Assembly: GCA_948482415.1 (NCBI GenBank)
Contig: CAOMFZ010000066.1
Location: 1-10,583, forward strand
Direction: 5' to 3'
Source: an uncultured Mailhella sp.
GTDB taxonomy: Bacteria > Desulfobacterota > Desulfovibrionia > Desulfovibrionales > Desulfovibrionaceae
DNA: 10,583 nt
Positions 1-6,256 of the stretch are shown in pieces (position 1 is the first letter of the stretch; each line of letters begins with the position of its first letter). A program made the translations under genes and the position numbers. The notes beneath the pieces are model-generated. The model worked only from the letters and a program-made list of their open reading frames with translations, had not been told where the DNA came from and searched no databases.

Positions 1-16
1 GTCGCCTTCGGTAGCG

Positions 17-51
17 AAAAAATCAAGCCCAAAGGGATTGCTTGATTTTTT
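17..51. terminator. AT-rich hairpin, possible terminator for a gene left of the window
   Basis: A perfect 12-bp inverted repeat pairs 17-28 with 40-51 around an 11-nt loop. The arms are A-rich and T-rich, so on the plus strand the hairpin ends in six T residues. It could stop transcription entering from the left, or act as a second terminator behind the minus-strand operon. The stem is AT-rich with few GC pairs, so it is weaker than the hairpin at 111-149. The bases just before it (10-15, GGTAGC followed by GAAAAAA) resemble 10523-10535 and may be the tail of a repeat described in the findings. Confidence 0.45.
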
Positions 52-110
52 GAGGAAAATAATTCCCCCAAGAAAATAAATTGCAATCATTTTCGGAAAT
101 ATTTGAAAAG

Positions 111-149
111 CAAAAAGGCAAGGACTTCGGAAAAGTCCTTGCCTTTTTG
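111..149 (-). terminator. Strong intrinsic terminator of the ferredoxin-flavoprotein-permease operon
   Basis: A perfect 16-bp stem pairs 111-126 with 134-149, and T127/A133 can extend it by one pair, leaving a 5-nt loop. The stem has a GC-containing core (GGCAAGGACT) flanked by A5 and T5 runs, so it reads as a rho-independent terminator on either strand. It lies 67 bp beyond the stop codon of the DASS permease, the last gene of the minus-strand operon, which makes that operon its main client. Confidence 0.87.
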
Positions 150-215
150 GGTGTGCATTGGGCAGCTGCACTTTTTGTTAAGGAGAATTTTGGATTTCAA
201 TATACATTGTTTTTG

Positions 216-1679
216 TTAAAATATCATATATGCAACAGGAATACCAACAAGACAAACGCTCACAAAAACAATGAAAATGCCCGGTGTAATGTATTTATAG
301 ACTTCTTTGGTTGTCACCCATTCATTATTGGCAAACATGAGGGCAGCCATAGGAGAAGCCGCAGGAGTAAGTACAGCCATAACCAAACAATATATCATGA
401 GGACAGTTATCATGCCGGCGTCAACATTAATTGCTACAGCAAAAGGATAAATAATGGGGAACATAATGCCGCCGCAAATGGCGTTGTTCATAAATTGTGT
501 AGCAATCATGGCAATGATGATAACCAGGAAAATGAAGAGAAAAGGAGAAATGCCGGAAAAGAGGATATTGAATTTTTCAATGAGAAAGCTGTTGATGCCT
601 GTAGCTTCTGCATTGAGGGCATTAGCAAAAGGCAGCATGGCTGCAGTCAGATATATGGAATCCCATTGCATTTGTCCGGCACATTTTCTGATATTAATCA
701 TGGAAATACCATCAAAACGAAGGAATACCAAAATACCCAGAACAAGAAATGCAATCCCGTGAGCCCCTAAACCTTTAAGAACTTTGGTAACCGCCCAGGA
801 ACCTGGAAGCAAGCTTGGAATAAGAAGGAAGAAAACCAAGGCACAGAGCAGACCAATAATGATTTTTTGTTTATAATCGATTTTAAGATCATTAGGATCA
901 AAAGAGTCTTTTGTTACTTGTTCAAGCTTCTTGACATCCGGTTTGAAGACAAATTTCCCAACTAAAACATAAAGCATAATGGCAGCAATACTAACGGGAA
1001 ATGTTACTGCAACATATTTCAGATAATCTATTTTATAGCCTGCCATAGTTTCAAACATGCCAAGCACAACCATTTGTACAGTTTTCCAAGGCAAGAGGGA
1101 TAATCCTATCAGACAGCAGAATACAACGCCGACAACCATAAAGGAAGTAAAGGAATCTCCTGCTTTATAGCCCAATTGTTTGATGATGCTGTATAAAATT
1201 CCCCAGCAAACAATAATAGCCGGAACAGTAGAGGTCATTGCTGAAATGATAAAAGTCGTAAAGAAAAATGTTGTAATCAAAGCCCATGGTTTGCCAAGCA
1301 CAGGTTTTCGGGTGATAAAATAGGTTGCAAGGAATTTGCTGACACCAGCAGAATCAACCAGAGCTGCAATAAGGAGCATGAACCACATCAGCATAATGGT
1401 ATTGCTTCCAAATCCGGCAGCCATGAGTTTATTGAGTGACATATAGCCAGTAAGACTTAAGGCTATCATACCTAAAATACTGGGCCATACCTGATCTACA
1501 AAAGTCCAGCCATACAGCAGAGCAATAAAAATGCCGAGGACTTTCATACCAAGCGGAGTGATAGGCTCAAGAGCAGGCAAATAGCCAAAACCAAACATAA
1601 TGAGTATAGTTACAGCAGAATTGATATAATACATTAAATTTTTACGGGATTTTACTGTAAGAGCAGCCGTATTAGTCAT
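216..1679 (-). CDS. DASS/SLC13-family anion permease (divergent signature)
   Basis: A 487-residue polytopic inner-membrane protein of the divalent anion:Na+ symporter (DASS, SLC13) family, which imports di- and tricarboxylates, sulfate or related anions with Na+. Length and layout fit: two halves of hydrophobic segments separated by a charged loop near residues 246-271, and a typical C-terminal end with a TPAASPMAALMFANNEW stretch at 438-454. The two hairpin motifs that are usually Ser-Asn-Thr are altered: TST at about 149-151 and MNN at 397-399. The substrate or ion preference may therefore differ from characterised members. The start is supported by GGAGGA six bases upstream. It is the third gene of the operon, 48 bp after the flavoprotein, so it probably supplies that enzyme's substrate or exchanges substrate and product. 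Family assignment is firm; substrate is unknown. Confidence 0.88.
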   Translation of the reverse strand: MTNTAALTVKSRKNLMYYINSAVTILIMFGFGYLPALEPITPLGMKVLGIFIALLYGWTFVDQVWPSILGMIALSLTGYMSLNKLMAAGFGSNTIMLMWFMLLIAALVDSAGVSKFLATYFITRKPVLGKPWALITTFFFTTFIISAMTSTVPAIIVCWGILYSIIKQLGYKAGDSFTSFMVVGVVFCCLIGLSLLPWKTVQMVVLGMFETMAGYKIDYLKYVAVTFPVSIAAIMLYVLVGKFVFKPDVKKLEQVTKDSFDPNDLKIDYKQKIIIGLLCALVFFLLIPSLLPGSWAVTKVLKGLGAHGIAFLVLGILVFLRFDGISMINIRKCAGQMQWDSIYLTAAMLPFANALNAEATGINSFLIEKFNILFSGISPFLFIFLVIIIAMIATQFMNNAICGGIMFPIIYPFAVAINVDAGMITVLMIYCLVMAVLTPAASPMAALMFANNEWVTTKEVYKYITPGIFIVFVSVCLVGIPVAYMIF

Positions 1680-1727
1680 ATTTCCTCCAATAGTGCGGAA
1701 AGAGCTTGTTTTATGGATATGGCAGGG

Positions 1728-3431
1728 TTAAAATTTAAAATTGTCCCCGTAATATCTTGTTATTGGATATTTGTATGTATCAAGAGGAACAGCCTTTTTA
1801 TACATTTTAGCCTCTCCATTGGCATTTTTCTTGACATGCAGCCAATAAAGACCATTTTCAGATCTATTTGGATAATCGTCACGATAGTGTCCGGCACGGG
1901 ATTCTTTACGTTCAAGGGAAGCTTTGAGATAGAGTTCGGTAATAAAGGAAGTTGCCGCGGTTTCCCATACTTTCATCAAATAATGCGGATCAGAAGCTCC
2001 CATTCTGCCAATAAAATCTTTGTTGATATTTTCCAAACGGGTTAATGCCTTGCTGAGACTTTCTTCTGTCTTTAATATACTTACATCATAAGGGAAAACG
2101 ATTTGCTGGATTTTCCGCATAACATCTTTTGGTGCAATACCGCCATTGTCAAGCCAGAAGTAAATTCCATTTTTATACTGGTCGATTTGGTCATGGTTTG
2201 CTTTTGGTGTTTGGGAAAGCCCCTGCATATAAGCATAGGCTGCTTCTGCGGCTAAATAGCCTGTTGTAGAAGTAGTTGAAAGAGCAAAACCACCAATATA
2301 TACGCCGGGGTCAATACTGCGAGATCTGCCTGCTGCATACAATCCCGGAACGCAGGTTGCTCCGTTGATGTCTGTAACAATACCGGCAAGCAATTCATTT
2401 AATTGCGGATTCCACTCAGTATTATCTTTGAAGAAGTCTATTCCAAGAGCACAGAGTTTTTCATGGTTCATTAATTGCCAGCCGATTTGAGGTTTAATGA
2501 GTACAACATCTTCTTCTTTAATTTTACTGATATCAAAATAAATAGGCGCATTGCCGGCAAGTGCTTCTTTTGCCATGGCAATGGTAATATAATGAGGGTC
2601 AGTGTTAGCACCAAGCACAGGTGAGTATTTATCCATAAATGCTTCGCCGTGTTTATTCACAAATCGTGCCCCAAGAGGCATAAGCGTTGTTTGGCCTTCC
2701 CAACTGAAAAGTTTTGGAACATTCCAAACTTTGGTAAATTCAAAATTGCGAAGTTCAGCACCTGCTTCAAATGCCATTTTAAGACATTCGCCTGTGGCAA
2801 GGTTCTTTCCATAGGAAGGTTTCCAGCCAGAATTTCCGCAGCAGAGAATAACGGTTTTTGCTTCAAAAATATAAAATTCACCGCTTCTGATATCAAAACC
2901 TACTGCTCCGGCAATTTTATCCCCGTCTTTGAGCAGATTGGTTATCATAATTCTGCCTATGCGCTTGACACCTTTTTTATAAATTGCAGAAGAAAGGTTC
3001 TTGAACATTTCTTCTCCGCCGCGTCCTTTATACTGGGCAGGATAGAGTTTTACATGGTCAAGTCCGCGTTGCGGAACGCCCTTGAGCGAGCCATCCTTTT
3101 TCCGCAAAAATGTACAGCCAAGTTCCTGATATTCAACCATGCGGTCATAGGAGAGAGAAAAAAGTTTTTCGACAATGTCCTGTTCACATAACCCGTCATA
3201 ATAATAAATTAAATCTTTTACCCAGTCTGAAACATCTTCGCCGGGCAAAACAGCGTCAAAATCACCGCCTGAAATAGTCATTTGTCCGCCCCATTTGCCG
3301 CCCTTATCAACAATGATAATGCCTAAATTCTCATCAAGTTCTTTGAGGCGTTTAGCACTCCACATGCCGGCAGGGCCTCCGCCAATAATTAATACATCAG
3401 TTTGAACGAGTTTATTTTCAATAGCAGTCAT
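1728..3431 (-). CDS. FAD-dependent oxidoreductase, fumarate/APS reductase flavoprotein superfamily
   Basis: A 567-residue flavoprotein. An N-terminal Rossmann dinucleotide motif (GGGPAG, 17-22, after VLII) binds FAD. A second FAD-contact stretch, GLYAAGRSRS (363-372), is followed by GGFALSTTSTTG. The C-terminal helical domain carries the family motif ESRAGHYRDDYP (510-521). This architecture is shared by fumarate reductase/succinate dehydrogenase flavoproteins, L-aspartate oxidase and adenylylsulfate reductase alpha. The fumarate-site HPT motif is not evident: the aligned area reads NFEFTKVWN (229-237). The substrate is therefore probably not simply fumarate or succinate. No signal peptide or heme motif is seen, so it should be cytoplasmic and receive or give electrons through the ferredoxin encoded 22 bp upstream. 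The start at 3431 was chosen over an in-frame ATG at 3512, which would overlap the ferredoxin gene; AGGAG lies just upstream of 3431. Confidence 0.85.
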   Translation of the reverse strand: MTAIENKLVQTDVLIIGGGPAGMWSAKRLKELDENLGIIIVDKGGKWGGQMTISGGDFDAVLPGEDVSDWVKDLIYYYDGLCEQDIVEKLFSLSYDRMVEYQELGCTFLRKKDGSLKGVPQRGLDHVKLYPAQYKGRGGEEMFKNLSSAIYKKGVKRIGRIMITNLLKDGDKIAGAVGFDIRSGEFYIFEAKTVILCCGNSGWKPSYGKNLATGECLKMAFEAGAELRNFEFTKVWNVPKLFSWEGQTTLMPLGARFVNKHGEAFMDKYSPVLGANTDPHYITIAMAKEALAGNAPIYFDISKIKEEDVVLIKPQIGWQLMNHEKLCALGIDFFKDNTEWNPQLNELLAGIVTDINGATCVPGLYAAGRSRSIDPGVYIGGFALSTTSTTGYLAAEAAYAYMQGLSQTPKANHDQIDQYKNGIYFWLDNGGIAPKDVMRKIQQIVFPYDVSILKTEESLSKALTRLENINKDFIGRMGASDPHYLMKVWETAATSFITELYLKASLERKESRAGHYRDDYPNRSENGLYWLHVKKNANGEAKMYKKAVPLDTYKYPITRYYGDNFKF

Positions 3432-3453
3432 ATCATACTCCTTTTTTTTATGA

Positions 3454-3663
3454 TTAAAAACAATCCGGCAGCAATTCTTTGAACGGATGCACAAAAATTG
3501 CCTGATGAACACAGTTGCGTTCGCAAAGATAACAAGTCATACAGTCATCATTATAAGCTATGTATGCTTTTTTATTTTCATTAAATCTAATAATATCCGC
3601 AGGACAGATGTCTATGCAGACGCCACAGCCTTTGCATTTTTCTTGATCAATTTTTGTAATCAT
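3454..3663 (-). CDS. 2[4Fe-4S] ferredoxin-like electron-transfer subunit
   Basis: A 69-residue protein made almost entirely of two ferredoxin motifs. Cys10, 13, 16 and 20 (CxxCxxCxxxCP) and Cys41, 44, 47 and 51 (CxxCxxCxxxC) should bind two [4Fe-4S] clusters in the usual crossed pattern. It resembles the cluster domain of AprB-type subunits but is much shorter than true AprB, lacking its C-terminal extension. The start at 3663 (MITKIDQEKC) is preferred because GAGG lies five bases upstream and the protein then begins where ferredoxins normally do; an in-frame ATG at 3699 would add a 12-residue polar tail. It is the first gene of the operon and is followed after 22 bp by the flavoprotein, its likely partner. 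Together they would form a small soluble reductase or dehydrogenase. Confidence 0.88.
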   Translation of the reverse strand: MITKIDQEKCKGCGVCIDICPADIIRFNENKKAYIAYNDDCMTCYLCERNCVHQAIFVHPFKELLPDCF

Positions 3664-3731
3664 AGTTTCCTCGTTTTTGTTTTGTTCGTTTTTTAACAAA
3701 TAAAAATTTTATGTCTTAAATTTTTTCTGTA

Positions 3732-3765
3732 AGTATACCCTATATGTGGCTTGTTTCCTGGTCAA
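3732..3765 (-). promoter_or_regulatory. Weak promoter candidate for the ferredoxin operon
   Basis: On the minus strand TTGACC (3765-3760) is a good -35 match. Downstream lie TATAGG (3744-3739, 15-bp spacer) and TATACT (3737-3732, 22-bp spacer). Neither spacing is ideal. That could fit a promoter needing an activator, as LysR-controlled promoters often do, or the candidate may be wrong. The start would leave a leader of roughly 60-75 nt. Confidence 0.3.
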
Positions 3766-3780
3766 ATATTAAATTTTTGA

Positions 3781-3806
3781 GTTAACTATCGAATTTAGCT
3801 ATATCA
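3781..3806 (-). promoter_or_regulatory. Candidate operator shared with the nhaC upstream region
   Basis: Read on the minus strand the segment starts TGATATAG and ends ATAGTTAAC. The same blocks in the same order (TGATATAG, TAA, TTC, ATA, TTAAC) occur at 6213-6237 on the plus strand, with small insertions or deletions. It also contains the palindrome AGTTAACT (3780-3787). It lies about 118 bp upstream of the ferredoxin start, upstream of the promoter candidate, where a LysR-type activator could bind. The region is AT-rich, so chance similarity is not excluded. Confidence 0.35.
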
Positions 3807-3865
3807 GAATACGTTTCTTTTTTTACAAAGAAAGAGCAGATAAGAGAAGAAAAGAGAAAATATTT

Positions 3866-3887
3866 TATTTATAACTATGTATAAATA
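3866..3887. repeat. 8-bp inverted repeat, TATTTATA-N6-TATAAATA
   Basis: A perfect dyad pairs 3866-3873 with 3880-3887 around ACTATG. It is made only of A and T, so a stable hairpin is unlikely. It could be a protein-binding site between the LysR terminator and the ferredoxin promoter. In sequence this AT-rich it could also be chance. Confidence 0.3.
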
Positions 3888-3967
3888 TTATCTTTATTTT
3901 TAATTGTGTCTTTAGTTTATTGGCAAATTATTTTATTCACAAGACAGTGAAAAAGCATGGTGCAGTG

Positions 3968-4000
3968 AAAAAAAAAAAAAAAGCCCTGTAAAAACAGAGC
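3968..4000 (-). terminator. Intrinsic terminator of the LysR pair
   Basis: On the minus strand a 7-bp stem (GCTCTGT/ACAGGGC, one G-T pair, loop TTTT) is followed by fifteen T residues (A3968-A3982 on the plus strand). It lies only 11 bp after the stop codon of the second LysR gene. The placement and long U tract are classic for rho-independent termination and separate the regulators from the ferredoxin operon. Confidence 0.85.
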
Positions 4001-4010
4001 GCATTGTTTG

Positions 4011-4916
4011 TTACCGGGCTATTTTCTTGAGAGTTTTAAGAAGTTTTATCAGGGGGTTATTGGTTTTTATTTCATGGTAACAGCATATTGTCAGGTAGCA
4101 GAAAGTAAAATCCTGTACAAAAAGCGGTTTTAAATTGTTCCCATAGCGGGCATTATATTGTGCAGTTTTATGACAGGCACAGATACCGACAGTGTCTGTA
4201 TGCTGCAAAAAAGTAAAATAGCTTTCCGGGTCATGAATATAGGTAACATATTTATTTTTTGCAGTATCTTCAAATAAATCCATAAAGTATTTGTCCCGGC
4301 GTTCTGTCAGGGCAAAGGAATACTGTAAAATATCCTCCAGGAAAAGCGATGCTTTTTCCTGAAGAGGGTGGTTTTCAGAAGAAATGAAACAGATTTCCTG
4401 TCTTGCAAGAATATCAAAAGATAAAGCGTGTTCTGTAATTAATTTCCAGAGGCTGGGTTCATATTCTTTTTGTGCTATGGACATAATGCAGGCATCTAAT
4501 TTATCATCACAGAGTTTTGCAATAAGATTATCGCGGCTGTCAAAAGAGCTTTCCAAGTCAATTTTTTTATTTTTTTCAGCAAGGACAAGTAATTGGGCAT
4601 AAAGTTCCTTTGTCGCATCAGGTTCAAGCCCAAGGCGGATTTTGGGAATGGTATTTTCTGTTGATTTTTGACATTCTTTCCTGATATTTTCACACTCATC
4701 CAAAATGATGCGTGCCTGCTGCAATATTTCCTTGCCAGTTGAAGTAAATTTCATTCCTCTGTTGGTGCGTTCAAGCAGGGAGCAGCCCAGTTCCTGTTCC
4801 AGTTCTTTTAGCGCCGTGCTTATGGAAGGCTGCGAAATAAAAAGTTTTTTCGCAACATTGACAAGGGAATGTTCTTTTTTCAGCATGGAGAGAATTTGCA
4901 GTTGCAATAAACGCAT
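4011..4916 (-). CDS. LysR-type transcriptional regulator (second of tandem pair)
   Basis: A 301-residue protein of normal LysR length. An N-terminal winged helix-turn-helix spans about residues 1-60, with the recognition area VAKKLFISQPSISTALKELE at 21-40 and wing residues LLERTNRGMKFTSTG at 47-61. A linker helix follows, then a periplasmic-binding-like effector domain from about residue 91 to the end. Such proteins bind DNA as tetramers and usually activate a nearby target when a small molecule binds. Its start overlaps the stop of the upstream LysR gene (TAATG), with GGAG just upstream, so the two are probably translationally coupled. Targets are likely the ferredoxin-flavoprotein-permease operon downstream, the nhaC unit, or both. 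The effector cannot be inferred. Confidence 0.9.
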   Translation of the reverse strand: MRLLQLQILSMLKKEHSLVNVAKKLFISQPSISTALKELEQELGCSLLERTNRGMKFTSTGKEILQQARIILDECENIRKECQKSTENTIPKIRLGLEPDATKELYAQLLVLAEKNKKIDLESSFDSRDNLIAKLCDDKLDACIMSIAQKEYEPSLWKLITEHALSFDILARQEICFISSENHPLQEKASLFLEDILQYSFALTERRDKYFMDLFEDTAKNKYVTYIHDPESYFTFLQHTDTVGICACHKTAQYNARYGNNLKPLFVQDFTFCYLTICCYHEIKTNNPLIKLLKTLKKIAR

Positions 4917-5848
4917 TATTTCTTCTCCGATAAAAGAGTTTGCATGGAATGATACAATGCACTCAGCATTTCCTGTTCTGCGGAAGACTGATTATTGCTG
5001 GAAAGAAGCCAGTAATTGCTTTTGCACACAAAGTCATCAATGTTGATAATCTTTAATTTGTATTTATAATTAATAACCGTTTCATGATAGGCAGTGTAAG
5101 GCATAAACGTAATATAACTGCATTGTTCCAGAAGCTTATGCTGGCTTTGGTAGTCAGGAATAAAAAGAATTGGCTTATTATTCCCGTTTTTTTGCAGAAA
5201 TTTTGTGTAGAGGTTTTCAGAAAATTTTTTGCTGGTAACAAATTGATACTGCATAAGTTCTGCAAGAGTGCAGTGCTCTTTTTTGCAGAGAGGGTGCTGT
5301 TCCCCTGCCACAAAAAAAATATCTTCAGAAAATAAAATCTGATGATTTAACGAATGGGATAAAATAAGATTGAGAATTTCCACTTCATTCAGACTGTTTG
5401 TCTGAATTACTCCGGCATTAAATTCCTTGTAGGTGATTTTTTCAATAAGGGTATTATATTCAGCCCTGTCCATGGAAGCGGTGATACCGGAAAAATCCTT
5501 TTTGAGCTGGATAAGCGCCTCCACAAGAAATTTTCCGCAGGAATGGGAATCATAACCAATAAGCATATTTCCAGAAAGAACATTATCTGCCAGTGTTTTT
5601 TTGGCGATGTTGAGAATATTTTTTTTGGCTTGTTCAATATTTTCAATATGGGGGATAAGCTGGCGCCCCTTAGGGGAAAATTTGAGGTGATTTCCCTCAC
5701 GGATGAAAAGGGCAGTATCCAGTTCTCGTTCCAGTTCTTTTAAATTATAGCTTATGGTTGACTGGGTCGTGTTTAATTCTTTGGCAACGGCTGAAAGTGT
5801 GCCGTATCGTTCCAAAAGCAGCAACAGTTTTAATTGATCCAACCGCAT
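4916..5848 (-). CDS. LysR-type transcriptional regulator (first of tandem pair)
   Basis: A 310-residue LysR-family regulator. The helix-turn-helix is clear at about residues 16-40 (VAKELNTTQSTISYNLKELE at 21-40), the wing includes LFIREGNHLKFSPKG (47-61), and an effector-binding domain starts near residue 94. It is homologous to the downstream regulator but clearly diverged, so the pair is an old duplication or a recruited second regulator, not a recent copy. The start (MRLDQLK) matches where LysR proteins normally begin, though the ribosome binding site is weak (AGGC). It diverges from nhaC across a 408-bp gap, the classic LysR arrangement with a target on the opposite strand. A short inverted repeat just upstream (5864-5878) could serve autoregulation. 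Confidence 0.9.
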   Translation of the reverse strand: MRLDQLKLLLLLERYGTLSAVAKELNTTQSTISYNLKELERELDTALFIREGNHLKFSPKGRQLIPHIENIEQAKKNILNIAKKTLADNVLSGNMLIGYDSHSCGKFLVEALIQLKKDFSGITASMDRAEYNTLIEKITYKEFNAGVIQTNSLNEVEILNLILSHSLNHQILFSEDIFFVAGEQHPLCKKEHCTLAELMQYQFVTSKKFSENLYTKFLQKNGNNKPILFIPDYQSQHKLLEQCSYITFMPYTAYHETVINYKYKLKIINIDDFVCKSNYWLLSSNNQSSAEQEMLSALYHSMQTLLSEKK

Positions 5849-5863
5849 ACTATGCCTATATTT

Positions 5864-5878
5864 CTCTGTTTTACAGAG
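5864..5878. promoter_or_regulatory. Inverted repeat CTCTGT-N3-ACAGAG, candidate LysR operator
   Basis: A perfect 6-bp dyad with a 3-nt centre sits 15-30 bp upstream of the first LysR start codon. It could be an autoregulatory site or a small leader hairpin. The stem resembles the one in the LysR terminator (ACAGAGC/GCCCTGT), but the flanking sequence differs and there is no T run on the minus strand. Confidence 0.4.
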
Positions 5879-5900
5879 TATTTAATCGCTGGGTATGGGA

Positions 5901-5928
5901 TATATAGCTTGTTTTGTAAACATTGAAA
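5901..5928 (-). promoter_or_regulatory. Weak promoter candidate for the LysR pair
   Basis: On the minus strand TTTCAA (5928-5923) and TATATA (5906-5901) are separated by 16 bp, about 55 bp upstream of the LysR start. The -35 element is poor, so this is only a suggestion. The inverted repeat at 5864-5878 would lie just downstream of the start of transcription. Confidence 0.25.
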
Positions 5929-5953
5929 GTTAATTCTTATTCAGGGATAATCA

Positions 5954-5997
5954 TTAGCTCTGCTGCCGCTATTCGTCAAGCTCATTTTTCGCTGACG
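5954..5997. repeat. Copy of a structured intergenic repeat (shorter, diverged)
   Basis: TTAGCTCTGCTG (5954-5965) is identical to 10454-10465. Both copies follow a CAGGG(G/A) block, continue with CTATT, and then contain a stem-loop. Here the stem-loop is CGTCA-A-GC paired with GCTGACG (5974-5997, 7 bp with one bulge). GCTGCCGCT also occurs twice (5962-5970 and 5998-6006). It is a GC-rich island in AT-rich regulatory DNA. The family has no name that I recognise. Confidence 0.45.
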
Positions 5998-6194
5998 GCT
6001 GCCGCTCCCACATGAAAGAATATACTTTTACAATTTTGTAAATTCTGTTCTTCGTTTTTCTTCCCTTTTTTCAAAAAGAGTTTTTCCTGATAATTTATTC
6101 AGGATTATTCTTCACATAAATAGAATTTTTTATAAAAACACTTTCCTTTGTTATGATGTTACAAAAAATTTTTACCAATTTTGTATAAAAAAAC

Positions 6195-6221
6195 TTGCAT
6201 ATTAAGATATTTTGATATAGT
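6195..6221 (+). promoter_or_regulatory. Promoter candidate for nhaC and the NSS genes
   Basis: TTGCAT (6195-6200) and TATAGT (6216-6221) have a 15-bp spacer, shorter than ideal, which suggests a promoter that depends on an activator. The leader would be about 30 nt before the nhaC start. CATATTAA occurs twice (6198-6205 and 6229-6236), 31 bp apart, close to three helical turns, so a protein could bind both on one face of the DNA. Confidence 0.35.
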
Positions 6222-6237
6222 AATACTTCATATTAAC
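6213..6237 (+). promoter_or_regulatory. Candidate operator matching the ferredoxin operon upstream region
   Basis: TGATATAG followed by TAA, TTC, ATA and TTAAC matches 3781-3806 (minus strand) with small gaps. It overlaps the putative -10 of nhaC and ends 19 bp before the start codon. If it is a binding site here it would more likely repress or gate transcription, unlike the upstream position of its counterpart. The match is by eye in AT-rich DNA. Confidence 0.33.
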
Positions 6238-6256
6238 GATAAAATGGGGAACTACC

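Larger units (their letters stand above)
3664..4010. other. 347-bp regulatory gap before the ferredoxin operon
   Basis: There is no credible gene here. From the LysR side it holds the LysR terminator with a 15-A run (3968-4000), a purine-rich stretch (about 3821-3860), an 8-bp dyad (3866-3887), a candidate operator that resembles one upstream of nhaC (3781-3806), and a weak promoter candidate near 3732-3765. The leader to the ferredoxin start is AT-rich and shows no riboswitch-like fold by eye. Its length and the terminator at its head suggest that the operon has its own regulated promoter rather than being read through from the LysR genes. Confidence 0.7.
5849..6256. other. 408-bp divergent regulatory region between LysR and nhaC
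   Basis: No gene is credible here. It contains a perfect inverted repeat next to the LysR start (5864-5878), a repeat-like structured block (5954-5997) related to the element after the last gene, two copies of TTATTCAGG (5937-5945 and 6095-6103), a 6-bp dyad TCCTGA-N8-TCAGGA (6085-6104), and an AT-rich nhaC promoter zone (about 6120-6240). The block at 5954-6010 is clearly more GC-rich than its flanks, so it looks like an insertion into regulatory DNA. Confidence 0.7.

Noticed and set aside
81..770. Plus-strand open frame of 229 codons at the left end
   Set aside because: It runs across the terminator hairpin and antisense to the DASS permease. Its translation is rich in Asn, His, Lys and Cys, and it matches no family I recognise. 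The minus-strand frame is clearly the real gene.
1386..1420. GSNT (residues 91-94) as the DASS signature triplet
   Set aside because: It lies before the expected hairpin region; the TST at 149-151 aligns better by position and context. A structure-based alignment would settle this.
2649..3191. Plus-strand open frame of 180 codons
   Set aside because: It lies wholly antisense within the flavoprotein gene and has no family resemblance. It is a by-product of codon use in the real gene.
1728..3431. Flavocytochrome c or secreted fumarate reductase
   Set aside because: No signal peptide and no CxxCH heme motif were seen in the protein or its neighbours.
3432..3512. N-terminal extension of the flavoprotein to ATG at 3512
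   Set aside because: The 27 extra residues overlap the ferredoxin coding sequence and precede a typical start (MTAIENK) with AGGAG in place. It is better explained as chance read-through upstream.
1728..3663. True dissimilatory APS reductase (AprBA)
   Set aside because: The ferredoxin is 69 residues rather than about 150 and lacks the C-terminal extension. The flavoprotein is about 100 residues short, and the sequence around its substrate region does not look like AprA.
4705..5046. Plus-strand open frame spanning the LysR junction
   Set aside because: It is antisense to two well-supported LysR genes and has no ribosome binding site or recognisable domain.
5849..6256. Small protein, tRNA or riboswitch in the divergent gap
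   Set aside because: No open frame with a ribosome binding site, no cloverleaf with tRNA-conserved loops and no known riboswitch core was visible.
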